Positions 34,004 through 42,599 of a stretch of DNA of 64,000 bases are shown here, in pieces. The notes under the pieces are model-generated. The model made no database searches, was not told where the DNA came from, and saw only the letters and a list, made by a program, of their open reading frames with translations. The position numbers were made by a program, and so were the translations under genes. Every line of letters begins with the position of its first letter. Positions within the stretch are counted from its first letter, which is position 1. The stretch lies in NCBI GenBank assembly GCA_040388605.1, contig JAZKBN010000052.1, forward strand, positions 30,774 through 94,773, read 5' to 3'. Source of the DNA: JAZKBN01 sp040388605. GTDB taxonomy: Bacteria; Bacteroidota; Bacteroidia; Cytophagales; Flexibacteraceae.

Positions 34004-34035
34004 TTTGCAGCTTTCAGGCTGCAGGCGTAAATTTG
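34004..34035 (+). promoter_or_regulatory. Promoter of the DUF1573/OmpA-like gene
   Basis: TTTG at 34004-34007 and TAAATTTG at 34028-34035 are separated by 20 nt. Both match the Bacteroidota consensus (TTTG-N19/20-TAnnTTTG). The GTG start is 22 nt downstream. This is the cleanest promoter in the window. Confidence 0.65.
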
Positions 34036-34057
34036 GGAACCAATACCTAAGCTATCT

Positions 34058-34822
34058 GTGAAAAAGCTACCTGTTTTTCTTATTGTTTTCCTTTTCCTCG
34101 TAACGTCGGCTATTGCCCAAAAGGCCAAAATCCGCTTCGAGAAAACCGTGCATGATTTCGGCCAGATTGTTGAAAAGGGCGGAAACCGTAACTACCGGTT
34201 CATATTTACCAATACAGGCGATGTACCCGTAGTTATTACCAAGGTTATTGCCAGCTGCGGCTGCACAACCCCCGGCTGGACACGCGAAGTTATTGAACCC
34301 GGCAAAACCGGTTTCGTAAACGTAAGCTATAACCCTACAGGCCATGTGGGGCCCCTGGAGAAAACCGTTACAGTTATCAGCAACGCCCAGCCCGAGCTGC
34401 TGCTTATTAAAGGTGAAGTGGTATCTGTTGACCTGGCTCCCGTGCCCCTGCCCGATGAGTACATACAGTATTTCCCCTATAACAAAAACGTTATCCTGGC
34501 ATCAGATTCGGCCTTCAGCACCTTTGTGAAGAAGCTGTTGCCGCGTATAGATAAAACCGGCGTGCTCAATATTGCCATAGAAAGCAGCGCATCGCATGTG
34601 CCTACCAAGAAATACAAAACCAACGAAATTCTTACCGAAACCCGCGCCGAAGAGGCCAAGGAAAAAATGATTGAGGTGCTAACCAAAAAGGGTGTCGACC
34701 GGGCAAGGCTGAATTTTGAAACGTCAAAAACCCTGATTCAGGGCCCGGCCTACCGCAAAGACAGTAAAGAAAATATGGACGAGTACGAAAAATACCAATA
34801 CATACGCATTACCGTTTTATAA
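34058..34822 (+). CDS. DUF1573 protein with OmpA-like C-terminus
   Basis: This 254-residue exported protein begins at GTG 34058, with the signal peptide KLPVFLIVFLFLVTSAIAQ immediately after; no in-frame ATG is nearer. Residues 22-125 are a DUF1573 domain (RFEKTVHDFGQIVEKGG, the conserved IASCGCTTPGW, then EPGKTGFVNVSYNPTG), an Ig-like ASH-related fold. Residues about 140-254 resemble an OmpA-type peptidoglycan-binding domain (LNIAIESSASHVPTKKY, TRAEEAKEKMIEVLTKKGV), although the usual HTD motif is replaced. The fusion suggests a periplasmic protein tethered to the cell wall. A well-formed promoter precedes it. Confidence 0.75.
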   Translation: MKKLPVFLIVFLFLVTSAIAQKAKIRFEKTVHDFGQIVEKGGNRNYRFIFTNTGDVPVVITKVIASCGCTTPGWTREVIEPGKTGFVNVSYNPTGHVGPLEKTVTVISNAQPELLLIKGEVVSVDLAPVPLPDEYIQYFPYNKNVILASDSAFSTFVKKLLPRIDKTGVLNIAIESSASHVPTKKYKTNEILTETRAEEAKEKMIEVLTKKGVDRARLNFETSKTLIQGPAYRKDSKENMDEYEKYQYIRITVL

Positions 34823-35050
34823 GCTGCAAATTAAGACTTTATAAGCCTGTACCGTGGCAGTTTACAGCTACCTGTACCAGCTTATTATTTTTGCCGATAC
34901 CGGGTTTTGCACCGGCAATACAATAAAAAACTAACTTGCGCTTCCTGCAGCGCTTCGGCCGAAGCAAAGGGACCGCTGTTTCGGTTCGTAAACCTGATCA
35001 GCGGCTTACAATGTTTGGCTTAAACGTATTATTCAAGGCAGAACGCATAC

Positions 35051-36301
35051 ATGCTATACTATCTTTTCGGCTGGCTCGATAAGCACATGGACCTCGTGGG
35101 CGCCGGTGTTTTCCGCTATATATCTTTCCGGGCAGTGTCGGCCATTATAGTGGCCCTGCTTGTAACCTCGGTATTCGGCAAAAACTTTATTGACTATTTA
35201 CGCCGCAAGCAGGTTGGCGAAACCATTCGCGATCTCGGCCTTGCCGGCGAAACTGCCAAAAAAGGCACTCCCACTATGGGCGGGCTTATTATTATTACCG
35301 GCATTTTGCTCCCTGTCCTGCTATTCTGCCGGCTCGATAATATCTATATTATCCTGATGGTGGTAAGCACCATCTGGATGGGCTTCATCGGTTTTCTTGA
35401 TGATTATATAAAGGTATTTAAACACGATAAAGCCGGCCTGAAAGGCATTTTTAAAGTGGTTGGGCAGGTTGGCCTGGGCCTGATTGTAGGCCTCACCCTG
35501 CATTTTAACGACAGTGTGCGTGTGCGCGAGTTTATGGGCAGGCACCTGAGCGTAAACTCTACTCAAAATGAAAACTTTGCCGCCAAGCTCGATAATGCCG
35601 CCCGTACATCTTTCGTTTACGAAGACAGGCACAGCAGTGTAACCACCCTGCCGTTCTACAAAAACAATGAGCTTGACTACAGCCGCCTGTTCTCTTTCCT
35701 CGGCGAGGATTTAAGCTGGATTGGCTATGTGCTCATAGTCATTTTCATAATTACCGCCGTAAGCAACGGCGCCAATATTACCGATGGTATCGACGGGCTC
35801 GCGGCAGGTACCTCGGCCATTATAGGGCTTACCCTGGGCATACTGGCTTACGTATCTGGCAACGTAATTTTCAGCGAGTACCTGAATATTATGTACATAC
35901 CTGATTCAGGTGAGCTTGTGATTTTCTGTGCCGCCTTCGTAGGGGCCTGCATTGGCTTCTTATGGTACAACAGCTTCCCTGCCCAGGTTTTTATGGGCGA
36001 CACCGGCAGCCTGAGCATAGGCGGCATTATTGCCGTTTTGGCCCTGAGCATACGTAAAGAGCTGCTTATACCGGTTCTATGCGGTATTTTCCTGATGGAA
36101 AACCTGAGCGTGGTATTGCAGGTAAGCTGGTTTAAATATACCCGCAAAAAGTACGGCACCGGCAGGCGCATTTTCCTGATGAGCCCCCTGCACCACCATT
36201 ACCAGAAAAAGGGTTTCCATGAAGCCAAAATTGTAACCCGCTTTTGGATTATAGGCATTATTATGGCAGCAATTACGCTGGGAACGCTGAAGCTGAGGTA
36301 A
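35051..36301 (+). CDS. mraY: Phospho-N-acetylmuramoyl-pentapeptide transferase
   Basis: MraY makes lipid I by joining UDP-MurNAc-pentapeptide to undecaprenyl phosphate on the inner face of the membrane. The 416 residues include TPTMGGLIIITG, the catalytic GFLDDYIKV and NGANITDGIDGLAAG, FMGDTGSLSIGG and the cytoplasmic HHHYQKKGFHE. About ten helices are visible. A soluble insert of about 70 residues (about 160-225, RHLSVNSTQNENFAAKLDNA onward) is typical of Bacteroidota MraY. The gene is not within a mur/fts cluster here: it is flanked by a DUF1573 gene and a T9SS cargo gene, which is unusual for an essential cell-wall gene. Confidence 0.95.
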   Translation: MLYYLFGWLDKHMDLVGAGVFRYISFRAVSAIIVALLVTSVFGKNFIDYLRRKQVGETIRDLGLAGETAKKGTPTMGGLIIITGILLPVLLFCRLDNIYIILMVVSTIWMGFIGFLDDYIKVFKHDKAGLKGIFKVVGQVGLGLIVGLTLHFNDSVRVREFMGRHLSVNSTQNENFAAKLDNAARTSFVYEDRHSSVTTLPFYKNNELDYSRLFSFLGEDLSWIGYVLIVIFIITAVSNGANITDGIDGLAAGTSAIIGLTLGILAYVSGNVIFSEYLNIMYIPDSGELVIFCAAFVGACIGFLWYNSFPAQVFMGDTGSLSIGGIIAVLALSIRKELLIPVLCGIFLMENLSVVLQVSWFKYTRKKYGTGRRIFLMSPLHHHYQKKGFHEAKIVTRFWIIGIIMAAITLGTLKLR

Positions 36302-36324
36302 GGTTTTTCAGCCTGCCTGAAATT

Positions 36325-36368
36325 AAAGAATCGCCCGTAGCTACAATTTACCTGCGGGCGATTCTTTT
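36325..36368. terminator. Bidirectional terminator after mraY
   Basis: AAAGAATCGCCCG (36325-36337) pairs with CGGGCGATTCTTT (36355-36367) around a 17-nt loop. It serves mraY (+) and the converging secreted-protein gene (-). Confidence 0.88.
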
Positions 36369-36386
36369 GTTTATAAGAAATTGTTT

Positions 36387-37811
36387 TTACTCTATCACCA
36401 GCTTCCCCTCAGCAACCCCGTTACCGGCACTTTCAATCTTATACCTGTAAATACCCGGCGTCAGTCCGATTAGCTTAATACTTTCACCGGGGTTAACAGT
36501 ATAGCTGCCAACGCTTTGGCCTAAAAGATTTAACAGCTCCATTCGGGCAGGGGCTGTAATATTGCTGATGCTGATGCTGCCATTTGAAGGGTTGGGGTAG
36601 GGCAGAGCCAATGCAGGCAGGAGCTTTTTACCTGTGCCAAGTATTGCAGGCCTGCTGCCGTAAGTGTCGCCGGAATCGGTAAGGTAATAAGTGAGGGAAG
36701 AATTGCGGTACCTGCCTTCGCCGTACCATCGATAGCAATTGGCATAGCCCAGCATCTGGTACGCGAGGCACTGAAGGCCTGAAGATAATAACACGGGCAT
36801 ATCTATTAATGTATCGCCCGGTTGAACCTCGGCTTTACCTCCGTTAAAATCTGCCATGGTCCATGGGCCGGTACGTATATCACTCTGCCCGTAAACCACA
36901 AGGTTTAAATCGAAGTCTGAACCGGAACCATATAAAGTATCAGGGGCATACCGGGTGGTATAATCGCTGCGCGGTATAATATAAGTGCCTGATTCTATAC
37001 GCATAGATGTGCTGTCGAGATAAGTGTCTCTATAAATAACGGTATCAATGTAGCTGACAGTCACGCCTTCAGGTGTTTCGCGCCTGTTGCTGTACCACCT
37101 ATAGTAAGTATAAGTGGTTGGCCATGTGGGCGTGTTACCTGCCGCCATATAAGGAACGGTTACTAAATCCACGCGGTTAATTATTCTTTGCGGGTCATAG
37201 AAGCTGCTTTTCGCAGGCATATCGGCCAGGTTGTATGGGCCATTATAATACAGGTCTTTTAATTGAACAACCCCTGTGAGGCGTGCAAGCACCAGCGTAT
37301 CGCGCTTAGCGGAATCTGTTATACTGCCCGGCAGTATAAAGGTTTTAACAGAATCGTTGAGTGCTGCATCCCAAACCTTTGAGCCCGGGATCGGCAAATA
37401 TATTGTATCGGTTTGGGCGCCGTTGCTTATGTATACAGGGCCGGGCGCCGGTTCAGCGGCAGTATTTATATGAATGGTTCGCCTGTTAATTCGGCCGCTG
37501 CCTGAAAAGGGCCCCTCCATATCGAAATTAGCGGTAACAGACCACACGCCGTTGTTATTATTAACCAGTTCCTTCCCGAGCAGCCCTGAATGCAGCATGC
37601 CTGCGAAGTTGTTGCTGAATTCTGAAGGAGGCTGCACCAATCTTATTGCCTTGAAATGCGCCTTGCCGTTAATGGTATCGAGGCGGTTATATTGGAGACG
37701 ATGAAAGCCGAGCCGATTTTGCTGCCCCGGCCTGAAAAGCGCCCAGTTTTGGGCATGGACAGAAATAACTGACAGCATGCTTAATAGCAGCAGTGTAAAT
37801 GTTTTTTGCAT
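36387..37811 (-). CDS. T9SS cargo protein of unknown fold
   Basis: This 474-residue protein has a signal peptide (TFTLLLLSMLSVISVHAQ) and a C-terminal type-A sorting domain (from about residue 400: LALPYPNPSNGSISISNITA, then LLNLLGQSVGSYTV and LTPGIYRYKIE). The middle is beta-rich and Tyr/Thr/Asp-rich. I do not recognise a domain in it, nor any glycosidase or peptidase motif. It should be exported across the outer membrane. It ends at the terminator shared with mraY and is divergent from the very large T9SS gene at 38149. Confidence 0.75.
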   Translation of the reverse strand: MQKTFTLLLLSMLSVISVHAQNWALFRPGQQNRLGFHRLQYNRLDTINGKAHFKAIRLVQPPSEFSNNFAGMLHSGLLGKELVNNNNGVWSVTANFDMEGPFSGSGRINRRTIHINTAAEPAPGPVYISNGAQTDTIYLPIPGSKVWDAALNDSVKTFILPGSITDSAKRDTLVLARLTGVVQLKDLYYNGPYNLADMPAKSSFYDPQRIINRVDLVTVPYMAAGNTPTWPTTYTYYRWYSNRRETPEGVTVSYIDTVIYRDTYLDSTSMRIESGTYIIPRSDYTTRYAPDTLYGSGSDFDLNLVVYGQSDIRTGPWTMADFNGGKAEVQPGDTLIDMPVLLSSGLQCLAYQMLGYANCYRWYGEGRYRNSSLTYYLTDSGDTYGSRPAILGTGKKLLPALALPYPNPSNGSISISNITAPARMELLNLLGQSVGSYTVNPGESIKLIGLTPGIYRYKIESAGNGVAEGKLVIE

Positions 37812-38080
37812 AACAGTAAGGGTTAAATATTCAGAAAAGCAAGCTGCCCGGGTATGGTTTGCAATGCAGCTTTCTGCTGCCTGTAAACCCTGGCATAAGC
37901 CCTACCTGCAAGCACGTGATAAAGTAACCCGAAATTGCATTTTATTTAGCAGAATTGATTTTGTTTTTGAATTAGCAGGTTCTTACAGGCAGAATTGCAG
38001 GTTATTAACTACCGGAATTAAATAAGCTTCGTGGTTTATTGTGAGTTAACTGTTTTAAGCCGGCCAATCAATTAAACATA

Positions 38081-38111
38081 TTTTGTTGCTTGCTTTAAAA
38101 TATTACTTTTG
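38081..38111 (+). promoter_or_regulatory. Promoter of the 1423-residue T9SS protein gene
   Basis: TTTTG at 38081-38085 and TACTTTTG at 38104-38111 match the -33 and -7 elements with an 18-nt spacer, 37 nt before ATG 38149. The hit supports that start over an in-frame ATG at 38083, which lies inside the promoter. Confidence 0.6.
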
Positions 38112-38148
38112 TAATAAGCGGTCATGCTTAAATATTACAAAGTATAAG

Positions 38149-41100
38149 ATGAATAAAATTTTAATAAGATTCTGCCTGCTTTTAAGTATTCTTACTTTCA
38201 GCCTAAAATCAGTGGCCCAGCTTAAAGACGGGGCAATAGATACTGCTTTTAACTATGGCTACAGCAGTCGCTATGCCACATGGAACCCTGTACCGGGCAT
38301 TTCTGTTTGGGGCCAGTACGATAAGGTATCTAAAATAGCTTTCGATCAAAGAGGTAACTTATTTGTGGCAGGCGCTTTTACTGCTTTCAATGGCCGAACC
38401 CAAAATACCATGGTAAAGCTCTTCCCCGATGGCGGGCTTGATACCACTTTTACCACAAAAAACATTACCGGGAGTCCGGCAACGTTTCTGCTGCAAGGCA
38501 ATGGTAAAGTAATTATTGCCGGGCCGCTGAACACCATACCTGCCTCTGCCGATTTCGGTACTTTCAGGTTGCTGCCGAACGGGAAAAAAGACCCCGCTTA
38601 CCGGTCTTCAAAAGCACTGAAAGGCGCTTTAGTGGCAACGCACAGCGGCCTTGCAACCCAGGCCGGGCCCGGGAATAAAATTATTGCCGTAGGCAGCTTC
38701 GACAGGTACAACGGTATAAACCGTAACAATATAGTGCGCCTTGATTCTAACGGGGTTGTGGATACCACCTTTAACCAGGGCAATACGGGGCCTAACCAAC
38801 AGGTGTACGGCGTTTATGCGCTCCCGAACGGGAAGCTTATTATTTACGGCACATTTACAACCTATAACGGCAGTCCGGCAAAGGGAATCTGCAGGCTGAA
38901 TGCTGACGGAACCTTGGATGCATCTTTCACAGGCCCTGCATTCACCACCGCGAGCTCGGTTTACCAACTCGACAGAACCCCCTCAGGAAATTTTTATCTG
39001 TACGGCTACATTGCCCTTGATGCCAACGGCGGGGCATATACCCTTGCACAAATTGATTCAACAGGAGCCATTTCTCCCGGGTTCAGCCCAATAAGTCCAA
39101 TACAATTAATCAACACCATTGCTGCCAAAGCCGATGGAGGGTGCTGGATTGGCGGAAACTTCCGGAAGGCAGGCACCTTTAACCGCACCTTTGTTTGTGA
39201 AATTAATGCCAACGGCAGCATACCATCCCCCAACTCCGCAACTGTGCTTTGCGATACCATTGTGCGCAGCATAGCCATTGCGCCCGACGGCAGGCCCGTA
39301 GTGGCAGGGAACTTTAATTATTACAGGGGCATAAGGCAGTCCGCCCTGGTTAAAATCCGGACTGATTACCGCGCCGATCCTTTTTTCAATAACGGCGGCG
39401 GCGCTAACGACAGGGTGTATAAAGCCATTCCGCTTGCTACCGGGAAAACCCTTATCTGCGGCAGGTTCACCGCATGGGGCGGCAGGCCGGTAAAAGGCAT
39501 TGCCCGCCTGAATGCAAACGGAACCCTTGATACCACCTTTACCCCGCCTGTTACCTACAACATTTTCGACGATGTTACAGATATGGCCGTACAGTCTACC
39601 GGTAAAATAATCTATTGCGGGGGCTTTTACGGGCCAAACAGCACCACAGCACTGAATACCATGGCCCGCCTGAATACCAACGGGCTAGTTGATAACACTT
39701 TTAACCCCGGCGGCTCAGGTCCTAATTCCCATGTTTACAAAGTAGCTGTTACTGCCGATGATAAAATTTGGATAACCGGGGTATTTACACGCTACAATAC
39801 CACTGCCGGCAAAAGCATTTTCAGGCTTACTGCCGACGGATTGCCCGATGCCGGTTTTACACCTTCAGCAGCAGGCTTTACAAAGGCAGGCAATATAGCA
39901 GGCGCTTATGGCGGCTTAGCTGTAAACAGCGGCGGCCAGGCAGTGGTCCTCGGTAATTTCGATACTTACGGAACCACAGCGGTTAACCAGTTGGCTGTTA
40001 TAAGGGTTACAGGCTCATTGGTCAGCCTGCAAACCGGAACCGGTTTTACATTCTCCGGCGGCAATACCCCGGAAGTAAACGCATTGGCTTTACAGCCCGA
40101 CGGAAAAATACTGGTCGGCGGTTATTTCGACAGGTACAACGGCACAACAGCCAATTCAATTGTACGTATAAGCCCGGCTAGCGGGGTGGCCGATAATACA
40201 TTCAGCAGGCCACAGGGCGGCGCGGTAGGCGGCGGCAGAACCAAAACCATTTGCGTACAGAAAAACGGGCAGATTCTGTTAGGAGGTTCGTATTACCCTA
40301 TATCGCTCAATGACCCTGAAGATTACATAATCAGGGTAAGCAGCACGGGCGTAAAGGACACCAATTTCGTTCAGCCTGTAAAGCCAACTAACGGAGTTGG
40401 CTACTTCACGAGCATTGCCAACGATGCACAGGGCCGGGTTATAGCCGGCTGCACCGAAATCAGCCTGAGTGGTTATTACCGTTCCGGGGTTGCCCGCCTC
40501 AATTCGCAGGATACCTGCACAGCTCCTGTATTTACCATAGCGCCTTCCGGCGGATCTGTTTGCTCGGGCGATACGGTAAGGTTTCCATATACATTCAGCG
40601 GTGGCGGTCCGTTCACTTATTTATGGAAAAAAGGAACAACACCCATTAGCACAGCCCCGAACTTTGTTATACCATCTGTTACTTTGGCCGATGCCGGTAC
40701 CTATAACCTTACCGTTACAGGCAAATGCGGCGCTGTAACTTCCGCATTCTTTAACCTGGGGGTAAAGCTTGTGCCGGAAATATTAACCACGGTTCCCAAC
40801 CAAAGCCACTGCGCAGGCAGCCTGCAAATTGTTTCGGTTAACTCAAACACGAGTGTTACTTATACATGGTTTAAAAACGGGGCAATTTACCCTGATTTTA
40901 CAGGCAACGTTCTTACATTCAACAGCTTTTCAGCGGCAGATACGGGCAGGTATTTTGCTGTGGCAGGTAATTCCTGCGGAACCGACACCGGTAACACATT
41001 CCGGATTTCACTTAACCCGGCTACTGTAATAACTGTTCAGCCTGAGGGACCCGCATCAATATGCTTAGGGCAAACGCTGCGCATGCGTGTTGTAGCAAGC

Positions 41101-42420
41101 GGGGCCGGCCGCCTCACATACCGATGGATAAAGGCGCCTAACACCCTGCTGAGCACCCTTGACTCCCTGGTGATTCCCGCCATTACAGCGAACAGGGCAG
41201 GTACCTATACCGTAACGGTTACCGGCACCTGCGGTGATGTAACATCTCTCCCGGTTTCAATTGATGTTGTGCCTTTCCCCCGCATTACCGCCGACCTCTC
41301 CGACCAGGTTATTTGCACCGGGGCTGCATTTTCAACCTTTATAACGGCAAACGGGGCAACAAGCTATACATGGTATAAAAACGGAATCGCCATTCCTGTA
41401 TTCAGCAATACGTTAAGCATAGCAGGTATTTCGGAATCTGATTCAGGCAATTATTATGTAATAACCTCTAACGCCTGCGGAGCAGATACCAGCCGTATCA
41501 TGCATATAACCGTAAATGAACGTGTGAACATAACAAGCAGATTGGAATTTTCTTACACCTTTTGCGAAGGCCAACACATCCGTTTCATCGCTTCCGCAGT
41601 CGGAACCGGCCCACTGAGCTATGAATGGTATCGAGACGGCTCATTAATCAGCAGCAATGATACATTGAGTACCTATATTTTTCCCTGGGACAGCGGGAGT
41701 TATTGGGTAGAAGTAACCGGCTTATGCGGTACTGTACGATCTTTTCCTTCAAGGATACACGTTAATGAGCTAACTCAACTTTACGAGGAGCCCGGCACAC
41801 AAATGCTCTGTATCGATAAACCGGCACGAATACATATAAACGCAGGCGGAACCAATATAAACTATCAATGGTTTAAAGGAGATACGGCATTAGGCAGCAG
41901 CGGCCCAGATTATGATTTTGCCTCGGTAAGCCCCTCTGATGCCGGTAATTACCGGGTAATGGTTTCAGGCGCCTGCGGCGGCTTAGAGTACCCTTTTGAA
42001 GTGGTGGTAAACAACCCAAGCACCTATAGCTTTACCGATTTTCTCACAGGCCCCTTTTACCAATTCGGAAACAGGCAGCTTACCCAAGCCGGTATCTATA
42101 CTGATACCCTGTTAAATTCAGCAGGCTGCGACAGCATAGTTACCCTGACTTTAAGATTACCCATAGGTAACAAGCCATTTTTGTCGGGCAAACAGGTATC
42201 GGTTTACCCGAACCCGGCAGCAGGGTATGTGCACCTGGCCTATTTGCCGGCAGGGGGCAGTCTTGTGAAATTGTATTCTTCTGACGGCAGGCTAATAGGC
42301 AGCCAAAATCTTAAAGGCGAAAAAGTGCGCTTCGATTTGAGCGGCACCGTACCCGGCCTGTATATTTTGGAAATATATACCGACAAGTACATTCAGCGCG
42401 AAAAGCTGCGAATTGAGTAG
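38149..42420 (+). CDS. Giant delta-60 repeat / Ig-like T9SS surface protein
   Basis: This 1423-residue protein has a signal peptide (NKILIRFCLLLSILTFSLKSVAQ). Residues about 25-790 hold a series of delta-60 beta-propeller repeats, each with the signature of a 'pnGklD.tF' turn and a 'dgkil.gG.F...ng' strand (DGTLDASFTGPAF, NANGTLDTTFTPP, PDGKILVGGYFDRYNG). About six Ig-like/PKD repeats with paired cysteines follow (about 800-1310, for example CSGDTVRFPYTFSGGGPFTY). A type-A sorting domain comes last (VSVYPNPAAGYVHLAYLPAG to VPGLYILEIYTDKY). It is probably a surface adhesin or scaffold exported by T9SS. Start chosen at 38149 because of the promoter at 38081-38111. Confidence 0.87.
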   Translation: MNKILIRFCLLLSILTFSLKSVAQLKDGAIDTAFNYGYSSRYATWNPVPGISVWGQYDKVSKIAFDQRGNLFVAGAFTAFNGRTQNTMVKLFPDGGLDTTFTTKNITGSPATFLLQGNGKVIIAGPLNTIPASADFGTFRLLPNGKKDPAYRSSKALKGALVATHSGLATQAGPGNKIIAVGSFDRYNGINRNNIVRLDSNGVVDTTFNQGNTGPNQQVYGVYALPNGKLIIYGTFTTYNGSPAKGICRLNADGTLDASFTGPAFTTASSVYQLDRTPSGNFYLYGYIALDANGGAYTLAQIDSTGAISPGFSPISPIQLINTIAAKADGGCWIGGNFRKAGTFNRTFVCEINANGSIPSPNSATVLCDTIVRSIAIAPDGRPVVAGNFNYYRGIRQSALVKIRTDYRADPFFNNGGGANDRVYKAIPLATGKTLICGRFTAWGGRPVKGIARLNANGTLDTTFTPPVTYNIFDDVTDMAVQSTGKIIYCGGFYGPNSTTALNTMARLNTNGLVDNTFNPGGSGPNSHVYKVAVTADDKIWITGVFTRYNTTAGKSIFRLTADGLPDAGFTPSAAGFTKAGNIAGAYGGLAVNSGGQAVVLGNFDTYGTTAVNQLAVIRVTGSLVSLQTGTGFTFSGGNTPEVNALALQPDGKILVGGYFDRYNGTTANSIVRISPASGVADNTFSRPQGGAVGGGRTKTICVQKNGQILLGGSYYPISLNDPEDYIIRVSSTGVKDTNFVQPVKPTNGVGYFTSIANDAQGRVIAGCTEISLSGYYRSGVARLNSQDTCTAPVFTIAPSGGSVCSGDTVRFPYTFSGGGPFTYLWKKGTTPISTAPNFVIPSVTLADAGTYNLTVTGKCGAVTSAFFNLGVKLVPEILTTVPNQSHCAGSLQIVSVNSNTSVTYTWFKNGAIYPDFTGNVLTFNSFSAADTGRYFAVAGNSCGTDTGNTFRISLNPATVITVQPEGPASICLGQTLRMRVVASGAGRLTYRWIKAPNTLLSTLDSLVIPAITANRAGTYTVTVTGTCGDVTSLPVSIDVVPFPRITADLSDQVICTGAAFSTFITANGATSYTWYKNGIAIPVFSNTLSIAGISESDSGNYYVITSNACGADTSRIMHITVNERVNITSRLEFSYTFCEGQHIRFIASAVGTGPLSYEWYRDGSLISSNDTLSTYIFPWDSGSYWVEVTGLCGTVRSFPSRIHVNELTQLYEEPGTQMLCIDKPARIHINAGGTNINYQWFKGDTALGSSGPDYDFASVSPSDAGNYRVMVSGACGGLEYPFEVVVNNPSTYSFTDFLTGPFYQFGNRQLTQAGIYTDTLLNSAGCDSIVTLTLRLPIGNKPFLSGKQVSVYPNPAAGYVHLAYLPAGGSLVKLYSSDGRLIGSQNLKGEKVRFDLSGTVPGLYILEIYTDKYIQREKLRIE

Positions 42421-42587
42421 CTGCCTGCTTAGTTTCTCTACCCGGCGGCATTTGTTTTATTGCCGCGATACAGCACGCAGCCTGGCTTTTATGAGGGGAT
42501 TTGGCACTAAAAACGTGCGCGAATTATAGCCCGGGCCCGGCTTTAGCAGGCTGCAATTGCTGTTTATCCCATACCCCGAATTTTGCG

Positions 42588-42595
42588 TACCTTTG
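42588..42595 (+). promoter_or_regulatory. mtaB -7 box, 4 nt before the start codon
   Basis: TACCTTTG is an exact match to TAnnTTTG. The conserved N-terminus of MtaB fixes the ATG at 42600, so transcription would begin at or within a few bases of the start codon, implying a leaderless mRNA. Confidence 0.55.
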
Positions 42596-42599
42596 TGGC

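Noticed and set aside
42446..42467. Terminator after the 1423-residue T9SS gene
   Set aside because: GCGGCA/TGCCGC can pair, but there is no T run on the plus strand, so I do not call it.
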